From Rhodospirillales bacterium (GTDB lineage: Bacteria; Pseudomonadota; Alphaproteobacteria; UBA828): a DNA stretch of 64,000 bases. Made by a program: the position numbers and the translations under genes. This document shows, in pieces, positions 54,780 to 64,000 of this stretch (positions are counted from its first letter, which is position 1; each line of letters begins with the position of its first letter). Below the pieces are notes generated by a model. It saw only the letters and a program-made list of their open reading frames with translations. It was not told where the DNA came from and ran no database searches. Location: positions 1-64,000 of the forward strand of contig JAPPMY010000259.1 in the NCBI GenBank assembly GCA_028818855.1. The letters are read 5' to 3'.

Positions 54780-56381
54780 ATGGCGTGGGATTACATCATC
54801 TGCGGCGCGGGCTCGGCCGGATGCGTGCTGGCGCACCGGCTCTCCGCCGACCCGAAGAACAAGGTCCTGCTGCTGGAGGGCGGCGGCAACGATACCTCGC
54901 CGATAGTCCGGATCCCCGCCGGCGAGATCAAGGCGATCCTGAATCCCCGCTTCAACTGGATGTACACGAGCGAGCCCGACCCCTCGCTCAACGGGCGCGA
55001 TGCCATGTGGCCCGGCGGCAAGGTGCTCGGCGGCTCCAGCTCCATCAACGGCATGATCTACCTGCGCGGCCAGCACGAGGACTACGACGACTGGGCCCGC
55101 CTCGTCGGCAACACCGGCGCGTGGAGCTACCGCGACGTGCTGCCCTATTTCAAGCGCATGGAGAGCAACCCCCTCGGCCCGAGCGAGTATCACGGCGACA
55201 GCGGCCCGCTCGTGGTCTCCGACGTGCCGACGCCGCATCCGCTGGTCCGCGTCTTCTACGAGGCGGGCAAGGAGCTCGGCTACCCCTTCAATGCGGATGT
55301 GAACGGCGAGCGTCAGGAAGGCATCGGCCCGAACCAGGGGACGATCCGCTTCGGCCGCCGCAACAGCACCGCGCGCGCCTTCCTTCGGCCGGTGATGGAC
55401 CGCTCGAATCTGAGCGTCGAGACCGAGGCGCGGGTGGACAAGGTTCTGTTCGAGGACGGCCGCGCGCGCACCGTCGTCTACAGCCGGGGCGGCGGAAAGC
55501 GGGAGGCCACGGCGGACGGCGAAATCATCCTCTCCGCCGGCGCCATCGCCTCGCCGGCGATCCTGCTGCGCTCAGGCATCGGTCCGGCGGCCGAGCTTGG
55601 CGCGTTCGGCATCTCCGTGGTGGCCGACTCGCCGGGTGTCGGCAACAACCTGCAGGAGCATCCCGTCGCCTGGGTGGCGGGCTACGTCGATATCAGCACC
55701 TACAACACCGAGGTCACGCCGTCCGGCTGGGTGCGGCACGGCCTCAACTGGCTGCTGCGGGGCAAGGGGCCGGCCGCGAGTCCCATCGCCCAGGCGGTGG
55801 CTTTCCTCCGCACCCGGCCGGAGGAGGAATCGAGACCGGACATCCAGCTCCACTTCACGCCGACCGGCTACGAGTTCGGGCCCGACGGGATCAAGCTGCT
55901 GGAGCGCCCGGGCATCACCATCCCGGTCAACGTCTGCCGGCCCAGGAGCCGTAGCCGGCTCACGCTCCGCTCGGCCGATCCAGGCGAGCCGCCGCGCATC
56001 TTCTCCCGGCTGCTCGACGACGAGGACGACGTGAGACGCATGGTCGACGGCTGCAAGATCTCGCGCGCGATCTTCGAGAGCAAGGCCTTCAAGCCGCACT
56101 TTCAGGGCCTGTTCCTGCCCGGGCCCGAGGTGCGGAGCGACGATGAGCTGGAGGCATACGTCCGCCAGTACACGCTGCCGGCCTATCATCCCGTTGGCAC
56201 CTGCAGCATGGGCATCGACGACATGGCGGTGGTCGATCCGGAACTCCGGGTGCGCGGTGTGGACGGGCTCCGCGTGGTCGACGCCTCGATCATGCCGATC
56301 GTGCCGAGCGCCAACACCAATGCTCCGACCATCATGGTCGGCGAGAAGGGATCGGACCTGATCCTCGGGGCCAAGGGTTAG
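54780..56381 (+). CDS. GMC-family oxidoreductase (choline dehydrogenase-like)
   Basis: A 533-residue flavoprotein that oxidises alcohols. The N-terminal FAD motif is GAGSAG (9-14), the second signature is [19 protein letters not shown] (about 79-97), and the active-site pair is His470 ([10 protein letters not shown]) and Asn514 (SANTNAP). It is choline dehydrogenase-like, but no betaine aldehyde dehydrogenase is nearby. Cytoplasmic. The ATG at 54780 has CGGAGG upstream; the longer open frame overlaps the previous gene. Confidence 0.9.
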   Translation: MAWDYIICGAGSAGCVLAHRLSADPKNKVLLLEGGGNDTSPIVRIPAGEIKAILNPRFNWMYTSEPDPSLNGRDAMWPGGKVLGGSSSINGMIYLRGQHEDYDDWARLVGNTGAWSYRDVLPYFKRMESNPLGPSEYHGDSGPLVVSDVPTPHPLVRVFYEAGKELGYPFNADVNGERQEGIGPNQGTIRFGRRNSTARAFLRPVMDRSNLSVETEARVDKVLFEDGRARTVVYSRGGGKREATADGEIILSAGAIASPAILLRSGIGPAAELGAFGISVVADSPGVGNNLQEHPVAWVAGYVDISTYNTEVTPSGWVRHGLNWLLRGKGPAASPIAQAVAFLRTRPEEESRPDIQLHFTPTGYEFGPDGIKLLERPGITIPVNVCRPRSRSRLTLRSADPGEPPRIFSRLLDDEDDVRRMVDGCKISRAIFESKAFKPHFQGLFLPGPEVRSDDELEAYVRQYTLPAYHPVGTCSMGIDDMAVVDPELRVRGVDGLRVVDASIMPIVPSANTNAPTIMVGEKGSDLILGAKG

Positions 56382-56439
56382 TCGGCCCGCATCTCTCGCC
56401 GCGCTCCCGGCTAGAGCTGCTCAACCCGCTTAATCCCGG

Positions 56440-57627
56440 CTACCCCCAGAGCCGCCGGGTGGCGAGGGCGGCGCCGTCGGCCAGCATGCGGAGCTTCGCC
56501 CAGACCACATCATCCGCCACGAATTGGTAGCTCGCGAATGTGCTGAAGCCGCAGTCGGTGCCGGCGATCACGCGGCGCGCATCGCCCATCACCTCGGCAT
56601 AGAGGCAGATGCGGTCGGCCACCACCTCCGGGTGCTCCAGGTAGTTGGTGGTCACGTCGATCACGCCGGGAATCAGGATCATGGGCTGGGGCGGTGGGTT
56701 CGCCTTGATCGCCTTCCATTCATGCTGGTGGCGCGGATTGGCGCAGGCGATGCTGAGGGCGCCGACCCTGGCCTCGTAGATCGGCGGCAGCAGCGGCGCG
56801 AGATCGCAGTCGTCGATATGGGGACCGTCCCAGTTGCCGAAGCAGACGTGGAGCCGCACCTTCTCTGCCGGGATGTCGGCGACGGCCACGTTGAGCGCCC
56901 TGATGTGCAGCGCGACCCGCTCCAGGAACTCGTCCAGCGGGCGATCCTGGAACATGAACTGGCGCTCCATGGCGAGGTCGGGGGCGTCGATCTGCAACAG
57001 GTGGCCGGCGCCGACGATCGCGTCGTACTCCTTCTTTAGCTCGTGCCCGAGCGCCATGACGTAATCCTCGTCCCGCGGATAGTCGGGATTGTCGTCGGCG
57101 CGCAGCATGGTGGTCGATACGATGCCGGGAGAGGCGGCGGTCACGAACGTCTCGGCGAAGCCGCCGTCCGAGCGCTCCAGCGACGCCCCGAACTGCGCGA
57201 GCTCGAAGCTCACGTCGGCGAGGTCGGGTTCGTACCGGACGGCGGTCTGCGCCTGCGGCGCGTTCCAGACCTTCGGCCGTTCCCTGTCCCGGCTCCAAGT
57301 GCGCTCGGTGAACATCGCCGCGTAGCCGGGGAACTTGACCATGTCGGTGAGCATCTTGCGCCGGGATTCGCCGCCGAAGCCCGACATGCGCTGCGGCACG
57401 TAGGTCTGGAAGCCCACACGCGATTCCTCGCCGTCGCTGCCGATATCGACGCCGCTTTCGAGCTGCTTGGCGACGACCCAATCGATGCCGTCGGCGACCG
57501 CCTGTGCGAAGGCGCCCTGGTCGATCGCGGCACCCTGCTCCCGCCGGATGAGAAGTTCCTCCAGGGCCGGCGGCCGGGGCAGGCTACCGGCGTGGGTGGT
57601 GAGCATGCGGTCGTCGCTGGCGAGCAT
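56440..57627 (-). CDS. Cobalamin-independent methionine synthase II-like protein
   Basis: A 395-residue TIM-barrel protein equal to the C-terminal half of MetE. It has TTHAGSLPRPP at the start and likely zinc ligands in LHVCFGNW and GTDCGFST. Stand-alone proteins of this type take part in methyl transfer from other donors, or in thiol-dependent cleavage of small substrates; they usually do not replace full MetE. Start ATG 57625-57627 with GGGAGG; 24 upstream codons of the open frame are not homologous. Divergent from the amidohydrolase gene. Confidence 0.87.
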   Translation of the reverse strand: MLASDDRMLTTHAGSLPRPPALEELLIRREQGAAIDQGAFAQAVADGIDWVVAKQLESGVDIGSDGEESRVGFQTYVPQRMSGFGGESRRKMLTDMVKFPGYAAMFTERTWSRDRERPKVWNAPQAQTAVRYEPDLADVSFELAQFGASLERSDGGFAETFVTAASPGIVSTTMLRADDNPDYPRDEDYVMALGHELKKEYDAIVGAGHLLQIDAPDLAMERQFMFQDRPLDEFLERVALHIRALNVAVADIPAEKVRLHVCFGNWDGPHIDDCDLAPLLPPIYEARVGALSIACANPRHQHEWKAIKANPPPQPMILIPGVIDVTTNYLEHPEVVADRICLYAEVMGDARRVIAGTDCGFSTFASYQFVADDVVWAKLRMLADGAALATRRLWG

Positions 57628-57706
57628 CGGGTAGCCTCCCGTTTTCCGGTTCTCGGGCCGAGTGTCGCGCGCGCCCGGCCGGGCACGCAACCGCTGCATT
57701 CCGCCC

Positions 57707-57734
57707 TTGCGGCAGCCCGCGATTTCCTTCTAAT
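57707..57734 (+). promoter_or_regulatory. Predicted promoter of the amidohydrolase gene
   Basis: TTGCGG at 57707-57712 and TCTAAT at 57729-57734 are 16 nt apart, 33 nt before the ATG, with AAGGGGG as ribosome site. Confidence 0.45.
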
Positions 57735-57767
57735 GGTCTGCTCTCCGGATGAGCCAAGGGGGCGACG

Positions 57768-59501
57768 ATGAGCAGGCCTTACGCGCTGGTAATTCGCGGC
57801 GGCACCGTCGTGGACGGCTCGGGCGGCGAGCCCCGCGATGCGGACGTCGCGATCGCAGACGGCCTGGTGGCGGCAGTCGGACCCGGTCTCGGCCCCGGCG
57901 ACGAGGAGATCGATGCGCGCGGCATGATCGTGACGCCGGGCTTCATCGACCCCCACACGCATTACGACGCGCAGGCAACCTGGAGCAGCCGAATCACGCC
58001 GTCGTCCTGGAACGGCGTCACCACCGCGATGATCGGCAACTGCGGGGTGGGCTTCGCTCCCTGCCGGCCCGACCAGCGGGAGACGCTGGTGGAGTTCATG
58101 GAGGGCGTCGAGGACATCCCCGGCGCCGTGCTGGACGAAGGGCTGCCGTGGACGTGGCAGAGCTTCGAGCAATTCATGGACGCGCTGGATGCCCGGCCCT
58201 ACGACCTCGACATCGCGGCACAGGTGCCGCATTCGCCGGTCCGCGTCTTCGTCATGGGCCAGCGCGGCGTGGAGCGCGAGCCCGCGACGCCCGAGGACAA
58301 CGCTGCCATGGCGGAGCTTGCAGCGGCAGGGGTGCGTGCCGGCGCGCTCGGCTTCTCGACCTCGCGTACGCTCAACCACAAGACGCTGGACGGCCGCCCC
58401 ATCCCGACGCTGACCGCGGCCGAGGACGAGCTTTCCGCCATCGCCACCGCCATGGGCACGGTCGGTTCGGGCTGGCTGCAGGTGATCTCCGACTTCCACG
58501 ATCTCGACGGGGAGTTCGCCATGCTGCGGCGCGTGGTCGAGCGCAGTCGCCGGCCGATGGCGATTACCATCCTCCAGAACGACCGCGCACCCGACGGCTG
58601 GCGCCGCATCCTCGCCCATATCTTGGACGCCAACCGTGCCGGCCTGCCGATGATCGGTCAGACGCTCACGCGCGCCACCGGCGTCCTGCTCGGCTTCGAG
58701 ATCTCGATCAACCCGTTCTCCGGCCGGCCGAGCTGGGAGGCGATCGCCCATCTGCCGCTGGAGAAAAAGCTCGAGACCCTGCGGCAGCCGGACTTCCGCG
58801 CCCGTCTCTTCACCGAGGAATGCGCGGATGCCTTCGTCGCCAAGCGTGTCTGCCGCTGGGATCGCCTCTACCCGCTCGGCACGCCGCCCGACTACGAGCC
58901 CGACGCCGAGCGGAGCGTTGCCGCCATCGCCGCCCGCGAGGGGCGGACGCCCGAGGACGTCGCCTATGACTACCTGCTGGAGCGGGACGGCAAGGCGATG
59001 CTCTACCGACCGGTCAGCAACTACACCGAAGGCTCGCTCGACGCGGTGGGCGAAATGCTGCGGCATCCGCACACGCTGGTGAGCCTGGGCGACGGCGGCG
59101 CCCACGTGGGTATGCTGTGCGATGCGAATGCGTTCACCTACATGCTGGTCCACTGGGTGCGCGACCGGGCGGCGGGCGGCCGGGTGCCGCTGCCCTGGGC
59201 GGTCAGGCGCATGACCCGCGACAACGCGCTGGCGCTCGGCCTCGAAGATCGCGGGCTGCTCCGGCCCGGTTTCAAGGCAGATATCAATGTGATCGACCTC
59301 GACCGCCTCGCGATGCACTGTCCGGAGCCGGTCTACGACCTGCCGGGCGGCGGACGGCGGCTCATTCAAAGGGCCGAGGGCTACGTGGCGACGGTGGTCT
59401 CGGGCGCCCCGGTCTATCGCGACGGCGAGGCCACCGGCGCGCTGCCCGGCCGTCTCCAGCGGGGTCCGCAGGCCGGCCCGCGCGCCGACGCTGCCGCATA
59501 G
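57768..59501 (+). CDS. N-acyl-D-amino-acid deacylase-like amidohydrolase
   Basis: A 577-residue metal-dependent amidohydrolase of the D-aminoacylase/dihydroorotase group. The N-terminal metal motif is GFIDPHTHYDAQ (about 58-69); the barrel ends with SLGDGGAHVGMLCD, which supplies the catalytic Asp, and the C-terminal RPGFKADINVIDLD closes the beta-sandwich. Members cleave N-acyl-D-amino acids or hydantoin-like rings. With the hydantoinase B, amidases and M19 protein of this window it may serve a taste for modified amino acids, which is inference. Confidence 0.87.
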   Translation: MSRPYALVIRGGTVVDGSGGEPRDADVAIADGLVAAVGPGLGPGDEEIDARGMIVTPGFIDPHTHYDAQATWSSRITPSSWNGVTTAMIGNCGVGFAPCRPDQRETLVEFMEGVEDIPGAVLDEGLPWTWQSFEQFMDALDARPYDLDIAAQVPHSPVRVFVMGQRGVEREPATPEDNAAMAELAAAGVRAGALGFSTSRTLNHKTLDGRPIPTLTAAEDELSAIATAMGTVGSGWLQVISDFHDLDGEFAMLRRVVERSRRPMAITILQNDRAPDGWRRILAHILDANRAGLPMIGQTLTRATGVLLGFEISINPFSGRPSWEAIAHLPLEKKLETLRQPDFRARLFTEECADAFVAKRVCRWDRLYPLGTPPDYEPDAERSVAAIAAREGRTPEDVAYDYLLERDGKAMLYRPVSNYTEGSLDAVGEMLRHPHTLVSLGDGGAHVGMLCDANAFTYMLVHWVRDRAAGGRVPLPWAVRRMTRDNALALGLEDRGLLRPGFKADINVIDLDRLAMHCPEPVYDLPGGGRRLIQRAEGYVATVVSGAPVYRDGEATGALPGRLQRGPQAGPRADAAA

Positions 59502-59528
59502 AGCCGGCGGCCGCTGAGCGAAAAGGAG

Positions 59529-59564
59529 CCAGGGCGCTCCCGCTGCAGGCGGCAAACGCCCTGG
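59529..59564. terminator. Probable bidirectional terminator between convergent genes
   Basis: CCAGGGCG (59529-59536) pairs with CGCCCTGG (59557-59564), and CCGC/GCGG (59540-59543 and 59549-59552) forms an inner stem. It sits between the amidohydrolase stop and the aceA stop. Confidence 0.5.
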
Positions 59565-59574
59565 CGCCGGCGGT

Positions 59575-60876
59575 CTATTCGGCGGCGCTCGAGAGCGCGT
59601 GCGTGAACTGATCCGTCTCGGTGGAGCCTGTCATTGCGGCTGTCGAGACGGCACCGCCGGAAACGGCCATGCTCACCGCGTCGAAGTAGGCCGCGCCGAC
59701 CTCGTGCTGGTGGCGGGTCGCCGTGTAGCCAGCGGGCTCGGACGCGAACTCGGCCTCCTGCAGCGCCGAGTAGGCGGCCATGCCGCCATCGCGGTAGCCC
59801 CGCGCCAGCTCGAACATGCCGTGGTTCAGGCTGTGGAAGCCGGCCAGCGTCACGAACTGGAACTTGTAGCCCATGGCACCCAGCTCGCGCTGGAAGCGGG
59901 CGATCGTCCGCTCGTCGATGTTGCTGCGCCAGTTGAACGAGGGCGAGCAGTTGTAGGCGAGCATCTTGCCTGGGTGCTCGCGGCGGATGGCCTCGGCGAA
60001 GGTCCGCGCCTGGCCGAGATCGGGGGTGGAGGTCTCCATCCAGAGCAGGTCGGCGTAGGGCGCGAAGGCGAGGCCGCGGGCGATGCAGCGCGCCATGCCC
60101 TCGCCGTCCCGCAAGCGGTGGAAGCCTTCCGCCGTGCGCTCGCCGGTGATGAAGGGCCGGTCGCGCTCGTCGATGTCGCTGGTGATGAGCTTGGCGCTGT
60201 CCGCGTCGGTCCTTGCGACGAGCACGGTCGCCGTGCCGCAGACGTCGGCCGCAAGCCGCGCCGCGCTCAGGTTGCGGATGTGCGCCTGGGTCGGAATCAG
60301 CACCTTGCCGCCCATGTGGCCGCACTTCTTCTCGGACGCGAGCTGGTCCTCGAAGTGGATGCCGCCGACGCCGGCTTCGATGTAGGCCTTCGCGATCTCG
60401 AAGGCGTTGAGCGGCCCGCCGAAGCCGGCCTCCGCGTCCGCCACGATCGGCGCGAACCACGACGTCGCGCCGAACCCGTCGACGCTGTCGATTTGGTCGG
60501 CACGTTGCAGCGCGCGGTTGATGCGCCGTGCGAGCGCGGGTCCGCTGTCGGCCGGGTAGAGGCTCTGATCGGGGTAGGTGTGCCCTGCGCCGTTGGCGTC
60601 CGCGGCCACCTGCCAGCCGGACAGGTAGATCGCCTTGAGGCCGGCGCGCACCATCTGCACGGCCTGGCCGCCCGTCATCGCGCCCAGCGCGTGAACGTAG
60701 TCCTCGGTCTCGAGCAGGTGCCAGAGCCGGTTGGCGGCGTGCTCGGCGAGCGTATAGCGGACCGGCAGAGTCCCGCGCAGCGCTACGACCTGGTCGGCGC
60801 CGTAGTCGCGGCGAATGCCTGCGAAGCGGCCGTCAGGGGCGTCGTAGATCAGGGACTCTGTCGATCTCGCACTCAT
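59575..60876 (-). CDS. aceA: Isocitrate lyase
   Basis: Splits isocitrate into glyoxylate and succinate, the first step of the glyoxylate shunt. The 433-residue protein has the catalytic Cys185 in the signature [10 protein letters not shown], and the metal loop [10 protein letters not shown]. The ATG at 60874-60876 has GAGGAGG upstream; 11 more codons upstream are open but lack a better site. It follows aceB by 10 nt and is co-transcribed with it. Allows growth on acetate and fatty acids. Confidence 0.96.
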   Translation of the reverse strand: MSARSTESLIYDAPDGRFAGIRRDYGADQVVALRGTLPVRYTLAEHAANRLWHLLETEDYVHALGAMTGGQAVQMVRAGLKAIYLSGWQVAADANGAGHTYPDQSLYPADSGPALARRINRALQRADQIDSVDGFGATSWFAPIVADAEAGFGGPLNAFEIAKAYIEAGVGGIHFEDQLASEKKCGHMGGKVLIPTQAHIRNLSAARLAADVCGTATVLVARTDADSAKLITSDIDERDRPFITGERTAEGFHRLRDGEGMARCIARGLAFAPYADLLWMETSTPDLGQARTFAEAIRREHPGKMLAYNCSPSFNWRSNIDERTIARFQRELGAMGYKFQFVTLAGFHSLNHGMFELARGYRDGGMAAYSALQEAEFASEPAGYTATRHQHEVGAAYFDAVSMAVSGGAVSTAAMTGSTETDQFTHALSSAAE

Positions 60877-60886
60877 CTCATCCTCC

Positions 60887-62533
60887 TCAATCGGCGGTCT
60901 CGCCGTCATGGATGGTGTTCAACACCTGGTAAGCGGGCAGCGTGAGAAAGGTGGGGAAGTCATCGGCGGTCGCCACTTCGGTGAAGAGGGCGATCGCGTC
61001 GTCGAAATGCCCGCCTTCGAAACGGTCCTCGCCAAGCGCCTCTCTGAGGGCCGCGATCTCCTCGGCAAGCACCCGGTCGACCAGCGCCCGGTCGATTGCC
61101 CGGCCGTCCGCAAGGCTGGCCCCGTGACGCATCCACTGCCAGATCTGGGCCCGGCTGATCTCGGCGGTCGCCGCGTCCTCCATCAGGTTGTAGAGCGGCA
61201 CGGCGCCGCGGCCCGCAAGCCACGCCTCGATGTACTGGATGCCGACGCGGATGTTGTTGCGGAGCCCCTCCTCGGTGATCGCGCCTTCCGGCATGGCGAT
61301 GAGGTCCGCCTCGGTCACCGTCACGTTGCCGAGTTGCAGCGAGACCTGATTGGGCTCGGGCATCAGCCGGTCGAAGACCTCGCGGGCGACGGGCACGAGC
61401 CCCGGATGCGCGACCCAGGTGCCGTCATGACCGTCGCCGGCCTCTCGCTCCTTGTCCGCGCGAACCTTGCCGAACGCCTGCTCGTTGGCCCTGTCGTCGC
61501 CCTTGATCGGGATCTGAGCCGCCATGCCGCCCATGGCGTGCGCGCCGCGTCGGTGGCAGGTCTTGATGAGAAGGCGGCTGTAGGCGCGCATGAAGGGCTG
61601 CGTCATGGTGACGAGGCCGCGATCGGGCAGCACACAGTCGGCGCGGTTCCGGAAGGTCTTGATGACGCTGAAGATGTAGTCCCAGCGCCCGCAATTGAGG
61701 CCCACGATGTGGTCCTTCAGAGCGTGCAGGATCTCGTCCATCTCGAACGCGGCCGTGATGGTCTCGATCAGCACCGTCGCCTTGATCGTGCAGATGGGGA
61801 GGTCGAGTTCCTCCTGGGCCGCGACGAACACGGCGTTCCAGAGCGCCGCCTCTTCGTAGTGCTCCATCTTGGGCAGGTAGAAGTAGGGGCCGGAGCCTCT
61901 GGCGCCGAGTTCCGCCGCGTTGTGGAAGAAGAAGAGGCCGAAGTCGAAGAGGCTCGCGGACACAGGCTCGCCATCGACCAGGAGGTGCGCTTCCTCCAGG
62001 TGCCAGCCGCGCGGTCGGACGATGAGGGTCGCGATTTCGTCGCCCAGCGCATACGACTTGCCGGACTTGGGGTCGGTCATGCCGATGGTGCGCCGCGCCG
62101 CATCGCGCAGATTGATCTGGCCGGCGATCATCGCCTCAAAGGTCGGCGACGCGGCGTCCTCGAAATCGGCCATGAAGCAGGACGCGCCGCAGTTGAGCGC
62201 GTTGATGATCATCTTGCGGTCGACCGGGCCGGTGATCTCCACCCGCCGGTCGGCGAGGTCGCCGGGCGTGCCGGCGATGGTCCAATCGCTCTCTCTGATT
62301 GCCCTGGTCTCCGGCCGGAAGGCCGGATTCTCGCCGGCATCGACGCGGGCCTGGAATTCAGCACGGGCCTCGAGCAGACGCCGCCGCTCGGCGCCGAAGC
62401 GCCGCTCCAACCCGGCGACGAAGGCGCAAGCCTCAGCGCTCAGGATCTCGTCGCGGCCGGGGACGTCGGGACCGGCGATCTCGACTCCGGTCTCCCAGAT
62501 CTCGTCTGCGTCCTTCCTGCGGCTCTGCTGCAT
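60887..62533 (-). CDS. aceB: Malate synthase A
   Basis: Condenses glyoxylate with acetyl-CoA to malate. The 548-residue length and motifs [27 protein letters not shown] and [16 protein letters not shown] identify the A isoform, not the longer G form. AAGGAG precedes the ATG at 62531-62533. First gene of aceB-aceA; a perfect palindrome lies 34 nt upstream and a regulator gene is divergent, so control of the shunt is likely exerted in this 195-nt gap. Confidence 0.96.
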   Translation of the reverse strand: MQQSRRKDADEIWETGVEIAGPDVPGRDEILSAEACAFVAGLERRFGAERRRLLEARAEFQARVDAGENPAFRPETRAIRESDWTIAGTPGDLADRRVEITGPVDRKMIINALNCGASCFMADFEDAASPTFEAMIAGQINLRDAARRTIGMTDPKSGKSYALGDEIATLIVRPRGWHLEEAHLLVDGEPVSASLFDFGLFFFHNAAELGARGSGPYFYLPKMEHYEEAALWNAVFVAAQEELDLPICTIKATVLIETITAAFEMDEILHALKDHIVGLNCGRWDYIFSVIKTFRNRADCVLPDRGLVTMTQPFMRAYSRLLIKTCHRRGAHAMGGMAAQIPIKGDDRANEQAFGKVRADKEREAGDGHDGTWVAHPGLVPVAREVFDRLMPEPNQVSLQLGNVTVTEADLIAMPEGAITEEGLRNNIRVGIQYIEAWLAGRGAVPLYNLMEDAATAEISRAQIWQWMRHGASLADGRAIDRALVDRVLAEEIAALREALGEDRFEGGHFDDAIALFTEVATADDFPTFLTLPAYQVLNTIHDGETAD

Positions 62534-62566
62534 CGCGTGCTACTCCTTGCGTGTTGCACCGCAATA

Positions 62567-62580
62567 CGACATCAATGTCG
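62567..62580. promoter_or_regulatory. Perfect palindrome in the aceB leader
   Basis: CGACAT (62567-62572) and ATGTCG (62575-62580) flank a 2-nt centre, 34 nt before the aceB start codon. Candidate operator for aceBA. Confidence 0.4.
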
Positions 62581-62609
62581 CGCGATGGGGCGGGAATGTC
62601 CATAACTTG

Positions 62610-62639
62610 TTGGAAAAAAACGTGTATTTCATTCATAAT
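62610..62639 (+). promoter_or_regulatory. Predicted promoter of the ScfR/RamB-type regulator
   Basis: TTGGAA at 62610-62615 and CATAAT at 62634-62639, 18 nt apart, lie in the only AT-rich stretch of the region and point toward the regulator gene. Confidence 0.45.
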
Positions 62640-62663
62640 TGGTATGCCTATTGATGTGATGTT

Positions 62664-62681
62664 GTAAATTTGGTAAATTTG
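62664..62681 (+). promoter_or_regulatory. Tandem 9-bp repeat, candidate autoregulatory operator
   Basis: GTAAATTTG occurs twice without a gap (62664-62672 and 62673-62681), 47 nt before the regulator's ATG and just downstream of its predicted promoter. Each copy contains the palindrome AAATTT. Known RamB sites are AT-rich with a TTTGC core; the second copy continues as TTTGC. Confidence 0.6.
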
Positions 62682-62728
62682 CGTGAGCGCGTGCGGGGGG
62701 CGCGGAACACGTGCGTGGAGGGTGGACC

Positions 62729-64000
62729 ATGCAGGGCAAGGTGATGGCGGGCCAGAGAGTGCGCAGGCTCCGGCGCGAACGCGGGCTCACCCAGGCGCGC
62801 ATGGCGGCGCAACTCGGCATCTCCACCAGCTACCTCAACCTCATCGAGCGCAGCCAGCGGCCCGTCACGGTTCCGTTCCTGCTCAAGCTCGGCCAGGCGT
62901 TCGACATCGATCTCCAACGCTTTGCGGAAGACGACGAGGGGCGCGTCACCGCCCAACTGAGGGAAGTGTTCGGCGACCCGCTGTTTGCCCGAAGCCGGGT
63001 CGGCGATCAAGACATTCGCGATGCGGCCCAGGCGAGCCCGGCGCTCGGCGATGCCGTCATCCTTCTCTTCCGCGCCTACCGCGACCTCCTGGAGAACACG
63101 ATGAACGGTGCCGAGGGTCTCGGCGCCGCCGGGGAGGGCAGCCCGCTTGCCCCGCTGGCCGGAGCTGCCGGAAGCCCGAGCGACGAGGTGCAGGAATTCG
63201 TTCAGGCCCGGTCCTGCTATTTCCCCGAGATCGAGGAGGCTGCCGAGCGGCTCCGGGCCGACGAGAGCCTCGATGCGGACGGTCTCTACGAGGGGCTGCG
63301 CGCCGTCCTCACGGATGCCCACGGCCTCAAGGTCCGCCTCATGCCTGCGCACGTCATGCACGATCTGGTCCGTCGCTACGACCGCCACGGCCGTCGCGTG
63401 ATGCTGTCCGAAGCGCTGGCGGCCGAGGAGCGCGTCTTTCAGCTCGCCCATCAGCTTGGGCTGCTCGGCTGGCACGAGCTCTTCGACGACATCGCGGCCC
63501 AGTCCGGCCTTCAGGGCGAGGCGCGTCGCCTCCTCGTCATCGACCTGGCCGGCTATTTCGCCGGCGCCTGCGTGATGCCCTACGAGCGCTTCCACGCCGC
63601 TGCCGAGGCGCTCGACTACGACATCGACCTCCTGGGCCGGCGCTTCGGTGCGTCGTTCGAGCACGTCTGCCAGCGGCTCGTCACCCTGCAGCGGCCGGGG
63701 GCCAAGGGCGTGCCGTTCTTCCTCGTCCACCTCGACTGCGCGGGCAACGTGCTGCGCCGTTTCGACGCCGGTGGGTTCCGCTTCGCCCGCTTCGGCGGTC
63801 TCTGCCCGCGATGGGGGGTGCACCGCGCCTTCCGGACGCCGGGCGAGACGCGGTTCGACATCGTCGAGATGCCCGACGGCGCGTCCTACCTCACGATCGC
63901 GCGCGCGGTCACGCGGCCGGGCGCCGGCCACGCGCTTCCGGGCCAGCAGCTCGTGGTCGCGATCGGCTGCCAGCTTTCCCACGCGAACCGTCTCGTCTAC
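62729..64000 (+). CDS. XRE-family regulator of the RamB/ScfR type (cut by window edge)
   Basis: At least 424 residues without a stop before the window ends; about 40-60 are missing compared with the family. Residues 6-60 are a Cro/C1-type helix-turn-helix (VRRLRRERGLTQARMAAQLG, then STSYLNLIERSQRPVT). The rest contains the IrrE-like middle region and the Cys-containing C-terminal domain of short-chain acyl-CoA responsive regulators (FEHVCQRLVTLQRPG, LCPRWGVHRAF). RamB represses aceA and aceB in Corynebacterium; the divergent aceBA here fits. ATG at 62729 with GGAGGG. Confidence 0.88.
   Translation, partial: MQGKVMAGQRVRRLRRERGLTQARMAAQLGISTSYLNLIERSQRPVTVPFLLKLGQAFDIDLQRFAEDDEGRVTAQLREVFGDPLFARSRVGDQDIRDAAQASPALGDAVILLFRAYRDLLENTMNGAEGLGAAGEGSPLAPLAGAAGSPSDEVQEFVQARSCYFPEIEEAAERLRADESLDADGLYEGLRAVLTDAHGLKVRLMPAHVMHDLVRRYDRHGRRVMLSEALAAEERVFQLAHQLGLLGWHELFDDIAAQSGLQGEARRLLVIDLAGYFAGACVMPYERFHAAAEALDYDIDLLGRRFGASFEHVCQRLVTLQRPGAKGVPFFLVHLDCAGNVLRRFDAGGFRFARFGGLCPRWGVHRAFRTPGETRFDIVEMPDGASYLTIARAVTRPGAGHALPGQQLVVAIGCQLSHANRLVY

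Overview
The window is chromosomal DNA of a high-GC alphaproteobacterium, most likely in or near Rhodospirillales. The evidence is the gene order rpiB-glyA-nrdR-ribD-ribE-ribB-ribH-nusB-thiL, the clpS-clpA and gatCAB clusters, GTG/TTG starts and ATGA overlaps, and very high GC in third codon positions. I see no rRNA, tRNA, CRISPR array, phage or intact insertion sequence.

The left third (1-20.2 kb) is mainly housekeeping: tadA, ndk, clpS-clpA, a racemase-like CoA transferase, gatCAB, a rhomboid protease, then, after a lone hydantoinase B subunit and a PhyH-type oxygenase, the long rpiB-to-thiL operon that makes riboflavin precursors and feeds one-carbon and thiamine metabolism. Between the convergent thiL operon and the next cluster (20.2-20.7 kb) lie a strong hairpin and a degenerate array of about twelve 10-bp units.

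The middle (20.7-46.3 kb) is accessory catabolism and transport. A ribose-type ABC transporter, two amidases, an M19-family dipeptidase-like protein and an NMT1/THI5-like binding protein lie on the minus strand. Two paralogous Rieske oxygenase alpha subunits follow. The first has a SnoaL-like partner. The second heads a tight operon (38.76-42.73 kb) with an unrecognised small protein, a Rieske ferredoxin, a XylT-like ferredoxin, a XylE-like catechol 2,3-dioxygenase and an alpha/beta hydrolase. These genes make a complete-looking route from ring hydroxylation to meta-cleavage and hydrolysis, but no ferredoxin reductase is present. A peptide-type ABC transporter with fused ATPases sits between the two oxygenases; two glutathione transferases follow.

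The right third (46.3-64 kb) holds a PLP decarboxylase with a cytosolic-type carboxypeptidase, chromate and MFS transporters, an isochorismatase-family hydrolase coupled to a sarcosine/dimethylglycine dehydrogenase-like enzyme, a GMC oxidoreductase, a MetE-like protein, a D-aminoacylase-like amidohydrolase, and the glyoxylate-shunt genes aceB-aceA. A divergent RamB/ScfR-type regulator, cut by the window edge, has a perfect tandem 9-bp repeat in front of it.

Gene calls rest on reading translations and motifs by eye; no database search was run. Promoters, operators and terminators are pattern-based predictions.
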